Source: Polyangiaceae bacterium
Lineage (GTDB): Bacteria; Myxococcota_A; Polyangia; Polyangiales; Polyangiaceae
NCBI GenBank assembly: GCA_947475525.1
Contig: CANJMI010000002.1
Coordinates: 186,001 to 250,000 of the forward strand
DNA: 64,000 bases
Direction: 5' to 3'
Each line of letters opens with the position of its first letter. The stretch's first letter is position 1. The notes under the pieces are model-generated. The model was not told the origin of the DNA. It saw only the letters and a list, made by a program, of their open reading frames with translations, and did not search any database. The position numbers and the translations under genes are program-made. This document shows positions 35,544 to 44,530 of the stretch, piece after piece.

Positions 35544-36857
35544 ATGGCGAATGGCGGACGTAAGATGAGTCATCACTCAAGAATCGGAACAATCCTCGCG
35601 TTTGGCTTGGCTACGGTCGTCCTCTCGACGGAGGCGCTGGCGCTTCAGCCCCTCGAGGATTTCCGGCGTGCCGCGCGGTCCGCAAATTTTGATGAGCGAG
35701 AGGCGGCGCTGGTCGTCGTGCAGCGCGGGCACGAGGCGAGTGTCGCGCTTGGCCGCCTCTTGCCGACGGCGTCCGCGAGCGCCGCGTACACGCGCAACCA
35801 GTACGAGGTCAATGTGACGCGCCCCGACGCGACGGGGCAACCGGTGACCGCGGTCATCACTCCGCTCAACCAACTCGAAGCGAACATCTCGCTACGCGTT
35901 CCCGTGATCGACGTGGGCGGGTGGATGCGTCTCTCGGCGTCGCATTCGGCTGAAAACGCTGCAAAGCTGCGCGCCGAGGCGACCGAGAACGATGGCGATG
36001 CCGAGATCTCTCGCCATTACTACTCGCTCGTGGGGGCGACGTGGCTTCGCGTCGCGGCACAGAAGGCGGAGGTCGCCGCCGGGCAAAATCTTGAGGTGCT
36101 CGTCCGACGTCGCGCAGCCGAGCGTGCCCTCGATACCGATGTGCTGCGAGCGCGCGCCGAAGTCGAACGGCAGAAAAAAGTCGTGGCCGAAGCGGACAAT
36201 CAGGTGCGTGCGGCTACGCGAGCGCTCCGCACCGTGAGCGGCCTTGAACCGACGGTGGGTGTGCCCGTGCTCGAACCCGCAAAGCCCGTCGAGCTTGCGC
36301 GCGCCGAGCTCAACGCGCTCGCCTTGGCGGCACCGGCCGTAAGGGCCGCCGAGGCCGACGTGCAGGTTGCCGAGAGGAGCCGCTCGGCAGCGCAGGCCGC
36401 GTTCTTACCAACGCTGAGTGCGCAAGCGAACGAGCGCATCACGAACGCCACCGGTTTCGCAGGTCGCAACACGCTCTTCAACTTTCAGGTCGCCGCGAGC
36501 TGGTCGCTTGACTACACGACGCTCGCGCAGGCGCGGGCGAGTGACTCGGCTGCAGCGCTCGCGAAGTTGCGAGCCGAGCGCGCGCGGCAACTCCAGCAAG
36601 ACCTCGTCAGCGAGGCGGCCGATCGGGTGGACGTCGAGGTGGTACGGGCCCGCTCGGCGGCCGCCGAGGAAGATGCCGCTCAGAATGGTGTTGCCCTCTG
36701 GCGCGATCGCCTCGCCGCGGGCAATGCGACCGTGCTCGAGGTCGTTCAGGCCGAGCGCGACGCCTTCGCCGCGACGGCCGGTCGCATTCAAGCCGAGGCC
36801 GATCTCGCGTACGGACGCGAGCTTTTGCGCGCGAAGACGAAGGGCGCCTCCCGATGA
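35544..36857 (+). CDS. TolC-family outer-membrane efflux protein
   Basis: About 437 residues from ATG 35544; ATG 35565 is an alternative that starts directly at the signal (SHHSRIGTILAFGLATVVLS ending ALALQ). Two long alpha-helical coiled-coil segments (AAQKAEVAAGQNLEVLVRRR, RARSAAAEEDAAQNGVALWR) alternate with short strands (QLEANISLRVPVIDVGGW, FNFQVAASWSLDY), the repeated layout of the TolC/OEP barrel-tunnel fold. It forms the outer-membrane exit duct. Its stop overlaps the permease start (ATGA at 36854), so it is the first gene of a four-gene export operon. Confidence 0.8.
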   Translation: MANGGRKMSHHSRIGTILAFGLATVVLSTEALALQPLEDFRRAARSANFDEREAALVVVQRGHEASVALGRLLPTASASAAYTRNQYEVNVTRPDATGQPVTAVITPLNQLEANISLRVPVIDVGGWMRLSASHSAENAAKLRAEATENDGDAEISRHYYSLVGATWLRVAAQKAEVAAGQNLEVLVRRRAAERALDTDVLRARAEVERQKKVVAEADNQVRAATRALRTVSGLEPTVGVPVLEPAKPVELARAELNALALAAPAVRAAEADVQVAERSRSAAQAAFLPTLSAQANERITNATGFAGRNTLFNFQVAASWSLDYTTLAQARASDSAAALAKLRAERARQLQQDLVSEAADRVDVEVVRARSAAAEEDAAQNGVALWRDRLAAGNATVLEVVQAERDAFAATAGRIQAEADLAYGRELLRAKTKGASR

Positions 36858-38104
36858 CGAGGGCCGGGATCGGGTCAAGCTCTCGTTCTTCGGCGGACGT
36901 CACCGCGGGGGTCGCGATTCCGTCCGCCGTGGTCGCGGCGCCACTTCCTTCGCGGGCTTCGCTCCGTGTGCGCTGGCGCGCGATGGCACGTACGGGCATC
37001 AAGATGATGCTGCACGACAAGCTGAAGATGCTCGGCACGCTCGTCGGCGTCATCTTCGCGGTGCTGCTCGCGAACCAACAGCTCGCGACGTTCATGGGGC
37101 TCTTGTCCAAGAACGTTCTCTTTCTCCGCAACTCGGGAGCCGACGTGTGGATCGCTCCGCCTGGTACCAACCAGTTCCAAGCGGGCAAGCAGCTCGGTGA
37201 TTTCGCTCTCATGCGAGCGCGCGTCACGGAGGGCGTCGAGTGGGCGGAGCCCTTGATCCTAGGCGCGGCTACGGTAGCGACTCCCGTTGGTGGCGCTGAG
37301 CCGGTGACGCTTATCGGTGTCCACCTGCCTATCCGCGGTGGCGGCCCATGGAACATCGTGGCTGGAAGCGCAGCCGCCCTCGCTCGCCCCGACACGATGA
37401 TCTTCGAGGACGCGGATCGCGAGAAGCTCGGGGGGCTGAACCTCGGCAGTTTGCGCGAAGTAAGCGGCCACAAAATTCAGGTCGGCGGCTTCACCTACGG
37501 GCTCATTCCGTTCGGTCCGAGCTTCGCCTTCGCCGGCTACGATCTCGCACGCGAGCTCCTGAAGACCCCGCGCGACCGCAACAACTTCGTCATGGTCAAG
37601 GTTCGCCCCGGCGTCGATCCGAAGCGCATCGCGACGGACCTCCAAGCGACCCTCGGTACCGACGTGAAGGTGATGACGCGCGATGAGTACATGACCAACA
37701 TTTACTGGTATTTGCTGAAATCGACGCCAATTGGCATCACCTTCGGCACCTCGACCTTGTTCGGCTTGATCGTCGGCTTCGTCATCGTCTCATTGTCGAT
37801 GTTCTCGGCAGTCGTCGACAACCTCCGCGAGTTCGGCACGCTCAAGGCGCTCGGTGCCACGACCGCCGATTTGGCGAAACTGCTCTTCGTCCAGTCCGTC
37901 GCGTACGCCATCGTCGGCTCGACGATCGGGCTCGCCCTCGTGTCGAACCTCGCGAACGCCATTCGTACTCCGCGCCTCGCGCTCGTCCTCTTGCCGCAGA
38001 CGTTCGCCGGCACCTTCGTCGTGATGACCGTGCTCTGCGTCATCGCCTCTTCGCTCGCGCTCTTCCGCTTGCATCGGCTCGAGCCCGCGATGGTGTTCCG
38101 TTGA
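36854..38104 (+). CDS. DevC-like ABC transporter permease
   Basis: A 416-residue membrane protein. One N-terminal membrane segment near residues 60-80 (LGTLVGVIFAVLLANQQL) is followed by a periplasmic domain of about 200 residues (NSGADVWIAPPGTN is a DevC landmark). Three C-terminal segments follow (GLIVGFVIVSLSMFSAVV, VQSVAYAIVGSTIGLALV, FVVMTVLCVIASSLALF), with the EFGTLKALGATTADL coupling region of the FtsX/MacB fold between the first two. It pairs with the ATPase and membrane-fusion genes downstream. In the Dev system of cyanobacteria this type exports glycolipids through TolC; the substrate here is unknown. Confidence 0.8.
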   Translation: MTRAGIGSSSRSSADVTAGVAIPSAVVAAPLPSRASLRVRWRAMARTGIKMMLHDKLKMLGTLVGVIFAVLLANQQLATFMGLLSKNVLFLRNSGADVWIAPPGTNQFQAGKQLGDFALMRARVTEGVEWAEPLILGAATVATPVGGAEPVTLIGVHLPIRGGGPWNIVAGSAAALARPDTMIFEDADREKLGGLNLGSLREVSGHKIQVGGFTYGLIPFGPSFAFAGYDLARELLKTPRDRNNFVMVKVRPGVDPKRIATDLQATLGTDVKVMTRDEYMTNIYWYLLKSTPIGITFGTSTLFGLIVGFVIVSLSMFSAVVDNLREFGTLKALGATTADLAKLLFVQSVAYAIVGSTIGLALVSNLANAIRTPRLALVLLPQTFAGTFVVMTVLCVIASSLALFRLHRLEPAMVFR

Positions 38105-38114
38105 GGAGGCCCGC

Positions 38115-38798
38115 ATGAGCCTCGCTATCGATGCCACCCACGTGGTGAAGACCTACGGCGCGGGAGAAGCTGCGACGCAAGTCTTGAAGGATGTCGACTT
38201 CAAGGTAAAAAAGGGGGAATTCGTGTTTCTCGAGGGTCCGAGCGGCAGCGGCAAGACGACCCTCCTCTCGATCATCGGCTGCGTGCTCGCGGCCACGAGC
38301 GGCGACGTCAATCTCTTCGGCACCCGTGTCTCGGGCCGCAAGGAGAGTGAACTCCCTGCACTTCGCGTCTCGTACCTCGGCTTCATCTTCCAGGGGCACA
38401 ACCTCATCGCAAGCCTGACGGCCGCGCAGAACATCGCGCTTCAACTCGAGCTTCGCGGCTACTCGGCGCGCGCGGCGCTGAAAGAGGCAGAGGCGTTGCT
38501 CGATCGCGTCGGCATGGGCGATCGCACGCACCACAAACCCGGTGAGCTGTCGGGCGGCCAGCGTCAGCGCGTCTCGGTGGCTCGGGCTTTGGCCGGCGGT
38601 CCGCCGATCATTCTCGCCGACGAGCCGACCGCCAGCCTCGATGCGCAAGCGGGGCTGCTCGTCACCGAGATGCTGCGGGCGCTGGCGAAAGAACGCGGTC
38701 ATTCGGTCGTTGTGGTCACGCATGACAACCGCATTTTTCACCTCGCCGATCGCGTGGTGCACATCGAAGACGGACGGATCACGGGAGAATCGGCATGA
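38115..38798 (+). CDS. DevA/LolD-type ABC transporter ATP-binding protein
   Basis: A 227-residue ATPase. Walker A is GPSGSGKTTLL (about residue 40), the Q-loop region is YLGFIFQGHNL, the signature is LSGGQRQRVSVARAL, Walker B is IILADEPTASLD and the switch histidine is in VVVTHDNR. All residues needed for ATP hydrolysis are present. It starts 10 bases after the permease gene, and its stop overlaps the next start (38795). It powers the permease in a MacB/Dev-type tripartite exporter. Confidence 0.9.
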   Translation: MSLAIDATHVVKTYGAGEAATQVLKDVDFKVKKGEFVFLEGPSGSGKTTLLSIIGCVLAATSGDVNLFGTRVSGRKESELPALRVSYLGFIFQGHNLIASLTAAQNIALQLELRGYSARAALKEAEALLDRVGMGDRTHHKPGELSGGQRQRVSVARALAGGPPIILADEPTASLDAQAGLLVTEMLRALAKERGHSVVVVTHDNRIFHLADRVVHIEDGRITGESA

Positions 38799-39910
38799 GT
38801 GACGCGAAGCAGAAGCTCGTTAAGGTCGCAACTTACGGAGTCCTCGCAGTGGGCTTCGTGTTCGCTGCAAGCTCGATCTACCGAGCGGTCACGGCGGGCC
38901 CAGCAACGGTGCCGCGCAAAGGCGACCTCGTAAAGGCCGAGCGGCTCATTTTGCCGCAGCGCCCCGGTGGCGATCCGAAAGTCGAGTCACCCGAAGGCGA
39001 CTTGCTTGCGGGCAACGGAGTGGTCGAGCCCTACGGCAAAGAGACGAAGGTCGCGGCGGCGGTGCCGGGTGTGGTTGCGGCAGTGTTTGTGCAAGAAGGC
39101 GAGCGCGTCGAGGCCGGCAAGGTGATGCTCGAGCTTGGGCGCGAGCCCGAGAAAGCGGCCCTTGTGTCGGCGGAGGCCGGGCTTGGGCAGGCGCAGGCGG
39201 AGCTCGCCAAGGTTACCGCGGGGTCGCGTCCCGAGGAGATCGACGCGGCGGAGCGCGAGGCCGGCGCATCGAAGGCGCGGGCAGACTTGTCCCAACGCGT
39301 GCTCGCAAGACTCGAGCCGCTCGGTGCTTCCGGCGCGGCCACAGGCGATGAAGTCGATCGCGCGAGGCTCTTGGCTGCGGCTGACCTCGAGGCTTCAAAA
39401 GCGGCGGCGGCGCGTGCGGCGCTCGTTCACCGCGGTTCGCGCTCGGAGGACGTGGCGCTCGCGAGGGCGAAGGTTGTGACCGCGACGGCCCAGCGCGAAG
39501 AAGCGCTCGTTCGTTTCGAGCGTCTCCTCGTGAAGGCGCCGAGCGGCGGCGTCGTTTTGCAAGTGAAGTTCCGAATCGGCGAGTATTACCAACCGACCGG
39601 GGTCGAGCCTTTGTTCGTTCTCGGGGACACGACCAAGCTCCGCGTGCGCATGGATCTCGACGAGCGCGACGTGGGGCGCGTCACCACCGGCTCTCCGGCA
39701 TTCGTGACGGCCGACGCTTTTCCGGGCCGACGCTTCAACGGAAAAGTCGGCGAAATCGGCCATCGAATGGGCCGCAAGAACGTCCGCAGTGACGACCCGA
39801 TTGAGCGCATTGACACCAAGATCCTCGAAGTCCTGATCGACCTCGATGACTCGAAGGATCTCCTGCCGGGTTTGCGCGTGCTTGCCTACGCTTCCGCGAA
39901 AAAAGACTGA
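38795..39910 (+). CDS. HlyD/DevB-type periplasmic membrane-fusion protein
   Basis: A 371-residue protein. One N-terminal membrane anchor (ATYGVLAVGFVFAASSIY, about residues 11-30) precedes a lipoyl-like half (VVEPYGKETKVAAAVPGVVA, FVQEGERVEAGKVMLELG). A long alpha-helical hairpin rich in Ala/Glu spans about 120-230, followed by the second half of the lipoyl domain (VKAPSGGVVLQVKF) and a beta-barrel (RVRMDLDERDVGRVTTGS). This bridges the inner-membrane ABC transporter and the TolC-like duct. It is the last gene of the operon. Confidence 0.85.
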   Translation: MSDAKQKLVKVATYGVLAVGFVFAASSIYRAVTAGPATVPRKGDLVKAERLILPQRPGGDPKVESPEGDLLAGNGVVEPYGKETKVAAAVPGVVAAVFVQEGERVEAGKVMLELGREPEKAALVSAEAGLGQAQAELAKVTAGSRPEEIDAAEREAGASKARADLSQRVLARLEPLGASGAATGDEVDRARLLAAADLEASKAAAARAALVHRGSRSEDVALARAKVVTATAQREEALVRFERLLVKAPSGGVVLQVKFRIGEYYQPTGVEPLFVLGDTTKLRVRMDLDERDVGRVTTGSPAFVTADAFPGRRFNGKVGEIGHRMGRKNVRSDDPIERIDTKILEVLIDLDDSKDLLPGLRVLAYASAKKD

Positions 39911-40088
39911 ATAACCCGCGCCGAAGGGCTCGAGCGTTGCGGCGACTCTCGCCAAAGGTAGAGCGGGCTCCGCGCCCAAACTCCGCGCCTCAAATGCGCA
40001 AGAGTTTCTAGGCAGCGGGTGCCGCGATGCCGTAGCCTCGAAACGATCTGGGGTGGGTTCAACTCTCACGGGATTTAAGAGGTGCGCT
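39911..40088. other. Intergenic region, nothing recognised
   Basis: About 180 bases between the exporter operon and the cysteine-rich lipoprotein gene. I see no strong hairpin with a T-run and no clear promoter motif; AAGAGG at 40077-40082 is the ribosome site of the next gene. Confidence 0.4.
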
Positions 40089-41282
40089 GTGGCTTCATTG
40101 AATGTTCGCACGCTTGCAGGGGCTCTGTTGGTCGGGTCTCTGTGCGTGGTTGCCTGCAAACAGGATGACCGCGTGCTCGATTTGCGGTCGACGTCCGCGG
40201 CGACATCACCGAAGACGTCAACCTCGTCGGGTTCGTCGGACGCCTGCCCTGGCGGAGAGCTGCTGTGCGGAGGCGCGTGCAGCCCGGTTGCGCTCGATCC
40301 ACAGAACTGCGGCGGCTGCGATGTGGCGTGCGCCGACGGTGAAGTGTGCAGCGGCGGCAAGTGCGCGGTCGTATGCGGCTCCGGCACGACGAAGTGCGAC
40401 GTCGGTGGAAAACCCCAATGCATCGATCCGGACTTCGACCCGGCGAACTGCGGCGCGTGCGGGAAGGCGTGCTCCGCGGGCGAGCTGTGCTCGATGGGGA
40501 CCTGCGGCGTCGCCTGCGGTGAGGGAAGCACGAAGTGCGGCGAGAAGTGCACGAACACCGCTTTCGATCCTAAAAATTGCAGCGGATGCGGACTCGGGTG
40601 CTTCACGGGCGCCTTTGCTGTTGGCTACTGCGCCGAAGGGACCTGCGGCTTTCAGTGCACGGCTGGACACGGTGATTGCAACGGCAGCCCCGTGGACGGT
40701 TGCGAGACGACCCTCGACACGGTCGCGCACTGTGGCGCGTGCAGCACGAGCTGCAACCTCGCGAACGCGACCGCCGCTTGCGCAAGCTCGAGCTGCGCGA
40801 TCCTCACCTGCTTGGCGGGCTTCGGCAACTGCGACAAGAAGTCGGACACCGGTTGTGAGGTGAGCACGACGACGAGCGATCAGCACTGTGGCGCGTGCGG
40901 CAATGCGTGCGGCGCGACGGACCATTGCGTGGCTGGGGTCTGCAAACCGAAGGGGCTCGTCGTGCTCGTTGAAGGTCACGCCGACGTGATCGCCGATTGC
41001 CAGAAGGGCGACCATTCGTGCCAGGCGAAGGCCGTCTGCGAGTCGGTCACGGGCTTCAACTGCACCCACCAAGATTACGACTGCTTCTTCGGCAATACGG
41101 GCTCGTGGTACCCGGAGGATGGCAACAGCGGCAGCAGCAACTTCAACTTCGCGTACGGCTATGATTTCGGCAACAATAGTGATTACGGCAACATTTGCGC
41201 CTGCGACTCGGGGAAAATGGGCACCTACGGGCTCGCGCCCAATCATCAGTTCTGCGGTCTTGGCCACTGGACCCTCCAGTAG
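40089..41282 (+). CDS. Cysteine-rich surface lipoprotein
   Basis: About 397 residues from GTG 40089, supported by AAGAGG six bases upstream and by the signal peptide it opens (NVRTLAGALLVGSLCVVAC); a GTG at 40053 is the upstream alternative. A Thr/Ser-rich linker precedes about six units with the pattern C-G-x-x-C and D-P-x-N-C-G-x-C (DPQNCGGCDVAC, DPANCGACGKAC, DPKNCSGCGLGC), a repeat common in myxobacterial surface proteins and probably disulfide-bonded. The last 100 residues are aromatic and Asn/Gly-rich (NFNFAYGYDFGNNSDYG) and end in a small domain. Its ligand is unknown. Confidence 0.7.
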   Translation: MASLNVRTLAGALLVGSLCVVACKQDDRVLDLRSTSAATSPKTSTSSGSSDACPGGELLCGGACSPVALDPQNCGGCDVACADGEVCSGGKCAVVCGSGTTKCDVGGKPQCIDPDFDPANCGACGKACSAGELCSMGTCGVACGEGSTKCGEKCTNTAFDPKNCSGCGLGCFTGAFAVGYCAEGTCGFQCTAGHGDCNGSPVDGCETTLDTVAHCGACSTSCNLANATAACASSSCAILTCLAGFGNCDKKSDTGCEVSTTTSDQHCGACGNACGATDHCVAGVCKPKGLVVLVEGHADVIADCQKGDHSCQAKAVCESVTGFNCTHQDYDCFFGNTGSWYPEDGNSGSSNFNFAYGYDFGNNSDYGNICACDSGKMGTYGLAPNHQFCGLGHWTLQ

Positions 41283-41298
41283 TTCGGGCGCTCCAAGA

Positions 41299-41338
41299 CG
41301 CCGTCCGCGGCAATGCGCGGAGCTAGCCTAGGACGGCG
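41299..41338. terminator. Possible bidirectional hairpin between convergent genes
   Basis: CGCCGTCC (41299-41306) pairs with GGACGGCG (41331-41338), with a smaller CCGC/GCGG pair inside. It lies between the convergent ends of the two cysteine-rich protein genes and slightly overlaps the end of the second. There is no clear T-run. Confidence 0.3.
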
Positions 41339-44300
41339 CGAGCGGCGAGGCGCAGGGACGCACGCGCACGCCGGCGGAACCTGGCGAGACCGAGCGCGAT
41401 TGTGGCCAAGAGCGGAGCCACGCCTGAGGGGCGAGGGCCTCCGCGGGCAACGACCCTGCAGCCGACGTCCATCGGTTCGATGGTGGGCGGGGTCACGCAA
41501 TCGCCGAGCACGCACTGTGCACCGCGTACGCACTCGGACGAGTCCTTGCAGGAAGCGAGACACGACTTCGCGAGGCCGGATTGGATATCAATCAAGCACG
41601 CGAACTTGCCGCATTCGGTGGTCGCGCAGCGTCCGAAGGTTGTCGGCCCCGAGCACGAATCGCATGCGCCGGCGCACTCAGAATCACAGCAAATTCCGTG
41701 AGTTTTTTCGTCGCTCGTAAGTGCGTTCACGCAGAAGCCGCTGGCACAGTCGCCGGTGACCTCGCAGTCTTGTCCGTCTGCGAGTTTGCACGTGCCGTCG
41801 ACAGCGCAGGTCTCGGTGTCGGCGCAGGCATCGTCGCCCCCGCTCGACACCGGGCGGCACGTGCCTGGCTCCTCTTCGGGGGTCGCGCTCGCGCTCGAGG
41901 CACGGCCATCGCAGCGCTGGCACTGCCCTACACATGCCGTCGCGCAACACACGGCATCGACGCAATGACGCGACTCGCATTCGGCCGCCGCAGAGCACGA
42001 GTTGCCCGCGGCGACTTCATTGGCGAGTTTCGTTGCAACAGCGCGTCGCACGCCGAGTTTCGGCACGACCTGCTCGCTCACGACGAGAAGGCCCCCGGAC
42101 GGCAGGAGGGCGACCGAGGGCGCACTGGCGGTGAGCCCCTGCTCGTCCGAGTCGGCAGCCGCCATGTCGAAGAGGGGTTGCGACACCACGAGCGGCACGT
42201 CGTCCGCCAAGCTCCCGTCGAAGCGCACGGCGGCGGCGTAGACTTGCGTAGGCCCGCCGGCGGTCGAGCCTTCCCACGTCACCCAATATTTGGTTCCATC
42301 GACGATCACTTTCGGTCGGTCGGACGCGAGCGATTGACTGACGAGTACGCTCGAGCCGAGCGGTTTCGCTTCCGCATCGAGGCGCATGGCGAGGATGCGA
42401 TTGCCCGCCTTGCCAACGTCCTGCCACACGAGGAGGCCTTCGCCCGCGTCTTTTCGGAAGGCGAGTGACGGGTGCTGTTGGATGCCAGGCAACGCGGCGA
42501 TCGGCATAAGCGGTGCGTTGAGTTCTACGGCGCTCTCCGCGATCCGCAGGCCGTAGAGATCGCCGCTGTGCTCCCACACGACCAAGGCATCGTTGCCGAC
42601 CGTTCCGGCGACCGTGGGGTTCGCGGTCGCGCCAGTGCCCGCCACGGACACGGGCTTCGACGCCATGCTGCTTTCCGGTGCAAGTGGGACGTATGCGACT
42701 TGAAGGTCCGTCGATACGAAGGTGCAGGTCGTTGGGCAGATGAGTTTTCCGCGTTCGTACGCGATGGTGAAGTGGTCTCCGGTGACCGCGACCGCGGGCT
42801 TCCGGTACGTGTAGTCCGAGTTGCTCTCGATCCAGCCGCGGCTCTCGCCGAAGGCGTCGATGCCGCGGATCAAAAAAGCGAGCCCGTTGACGAATGCGGT
42901 CCCGTCTTGGGCCCAGGCGAGGAGCCACGAGCCGTCTGCGCTCGCGATGGCGGGGTCGTGCGAGGTTGTCGCAAGGTTACTCAGCAGCGGATCGACGACG
43001 GGCAGGGCAATCGTCGTAGGCTCGCCGCTCTCGTTGACTGCGACGAAGGTGACTTGGTTCGTCTTGGTGGCCCCACGGATGTCCGTCCACGCGGTGATGG
43101 CTCCACCCTTCGTCGGAGCGACGACGACTTGCCGTTGCTCGTTCGGCTGGTTTGATACCGTGAACTCACCGAGGGTCCCCTTGAGTTTGAAATCCTGCCC
43201 GAGAATGGACACATCGTCGTCCGACGCCGACGCGATCGACGGTTCGTATGCCGCAATCGCTGCCGGCTCCTCTGGCGATGGCGAAAACTTAGTCAGGCCC
43301 GCCACATCGACGCCGAGCCGCTCATTGAGACTCACGCTCGGCGCGTAGAAGCCTAGGCCATCGACATCGGCCGTGAGCACCCGAACGCTACTCGTCTCGT
43401 CGAGGAGGACCTCGGTCCACGCGAGGATGAAGCCGTCTCTGAAGCGGCTGGTCCGTGGCCCGCTGGCGGGTGTGGATCCAGAACTGAGCTCCTTCTCGTA
43501 AAAGTTGGAGGGGTCGGAGGAGTCAATCAACCTCGCGCGGATCGTGGGTTTGTTCGTCTCTCGCCAGGCGACGAGCGTCTTCTTCGGGTTGCACGCAATG
43601 CTCGCGCTCGTCGGGCGACTACCCTCCCCAGGCGTTGAGGACACAAGTGCGGAGGACCAGAAGTCGAGAGCGCCTGTGTCCGGCTGCAACATTGGAAACT
43701 GCAACCCTGAACCCGACCCGCTCGGAGGTATGGCGAGCTTGTACACACCGTCGCAAAACGCAAGGCCCGGGCTTCCGCCGTCGGGCATGTACGCGCCGCC
43801 GAGATCGATGACTGTGAATTGATTCGCGATGAGGAGGTGAGCGTGGAGCGAGGTGACCTTGGGGCTTGCCGTGTCGGTCGCCGTGACGACGACGAGGTGA
43901 GGGTCAGCCCCCGCGATGGCGGAGACGCGGGCGGACGTGGCGGGCACGACCAAGGTCGCTAAGCCGACCGCGTCGGCGGCGCTGCCGTCACTCTTCACCC
44001 TCGCCATCTGGACCTCGGCACCGGTCGACCACGCGACGAGGAACTGCGTTCCATCGAAGGTGACCTCCGGCCCGAATGCCGGCCCCGCCGCAATGAGGAA
44101 ACTCGGTTCCGCAACCGAGGTCGGGAACGTCGGGGTGATGCGCGCGCCGTAGATGTTCGGGACCCCATCCCGATCGTCTTCCCAGACGGCGAGGTATCCC
44201 TCGTCGTTCGCAGCGAGCCTCACGCGACGTTGGTTTCCCGGCGCCCCAAGCTGGGATGCCTCGGGTAGCGAGGGATCGAGCTCGACGGTTACGGGGAGCG

Positions 44301-44469
44301 CGCCGTCGAGGAACTGCACGCTCCCCCCGGGGAGCGACATCGGAGGCCCAAGCTCCGCGGCCAAGCTCGCTCCGCCCCCGGCTCCTTCGTCGCGTGGCGC
44401 GCCTGCACAACTCGCGATTGCCGCGAACACGGTGACGCAGCCGACTCGGCGGAGATTCGATCGCACCAT
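41323..44469 (-). CDS. Large surface lipoprotein with beta-propeller-like repeats and cysteine-rich C-terminus
   Basis: About 1048 residues from ATG 44469, which gives a signal peptide with lipobox (VFAAIASC). Most of the protein is a series of blades of about 55 residues with the pattern F-L-V-A-W (GYLAVWEDDRDG, QFLVAWSTGAE, GSWLLAWAQDG, DALVVWEHSGD), typical of secreted myxobacterial propeller proteins. From about residue 850 a cysteine-rich part follows (CSAAAECESRHCVDAVCC and similar). The end has GCRVVARGG, a hydrophobic helix and FRRRAR, resembling a MYXO-CTERM tail. It diverges from the tandem kinase gene with 61 bases between. Confidence 0.7.
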   Translation of the reverse strand: MVRSNLRRVGCVTVFAAIASCAGAPRDEGAGGGASLAAELGPPMSLPGGSVQFLDGALPVTVELDPSLPEASQLGAPGNQRRVRLAANDEGYLAVWEDDRDGVPNIYGARITPTFPTSVAEPSFLIAAGPAFGPEVTFDGTQFLVAWSTGAEVQMARVKSDGSAADAVGLATLVVPATSARVSAIAGADPHLVVVTATDTASPKVTSLHAHLLIANQFTVIDLGGAYMPDGGSPGLAFCDGVYKLAIPPSGSGSGLQFPMLQPDTGALDFWSSALVSSTPGEGSRPTSASIACNPKKTLVAWRETNKPTIRARLIDSSDPSNFYEKELSSGSTPASGPRTSRFRDGFILAWTEVLLDETSSVRVLTADVDGLGFYAPSVSLNERLGVDVAGLTKFSPSPEEPAAIAAYEPSIASASDDDVSILGQDFKLKGTLGEFTVSNQPNEQRQVVVAPTKGGAITAWTDIRGATKTNQVTFVAVNESGEPTTIALPVVDPLLSNLATTSHDPAIASADGSWLLAWAQDGTAFVNGLAFLIRGIDAFGESRGWIESNSDYTYRKPAVAVTGDHFTIAYERGKLICPTTCTFVSTDLQVAYVPLAPESSMASKPVSVAGTGATANPTVAGTVGNDALVVWEHSGDLYGLRIAESAVELNAPLMPIAALPGIQQHPSLAFRKDAGEGLLVWQDVGKAGNRILAMRLDAEAKPLGSSVLVSQSLASDRPKVIVDGTKYWVTWEGSTAGGPTQVYAAAVRFDGSLADDVPLVVSQPLFDMAAADSDEQGLTASAPSVALLPSGGLLVVSEQVVPKLGVRRAVATKLANEVAAGNSCSAAAECESRHCVDAVCCATACVGQCQRCDGRASSASATPEEEPGTCRPVSSGGDDACADTETCAVDGTCKLADGQDCEVTGDCASGFCVNALTSDEKTHGICCDSECAGACDSCSGPTTFGRCATTECGKFACLIDIQSGLAKSCLASCKDSSECVRGAQCVLGDCVTPPTIEPMDVGCRVVARGGPRPSGVAPLLATIALGLARFRRRARASLRLAARAVLG

Positions 44470-44530
44470 GATGGCCCAATGACACCACAAGACTGCCGGC
44501 GCGGCGGGATGAAGTGTTAACCTCGACGAT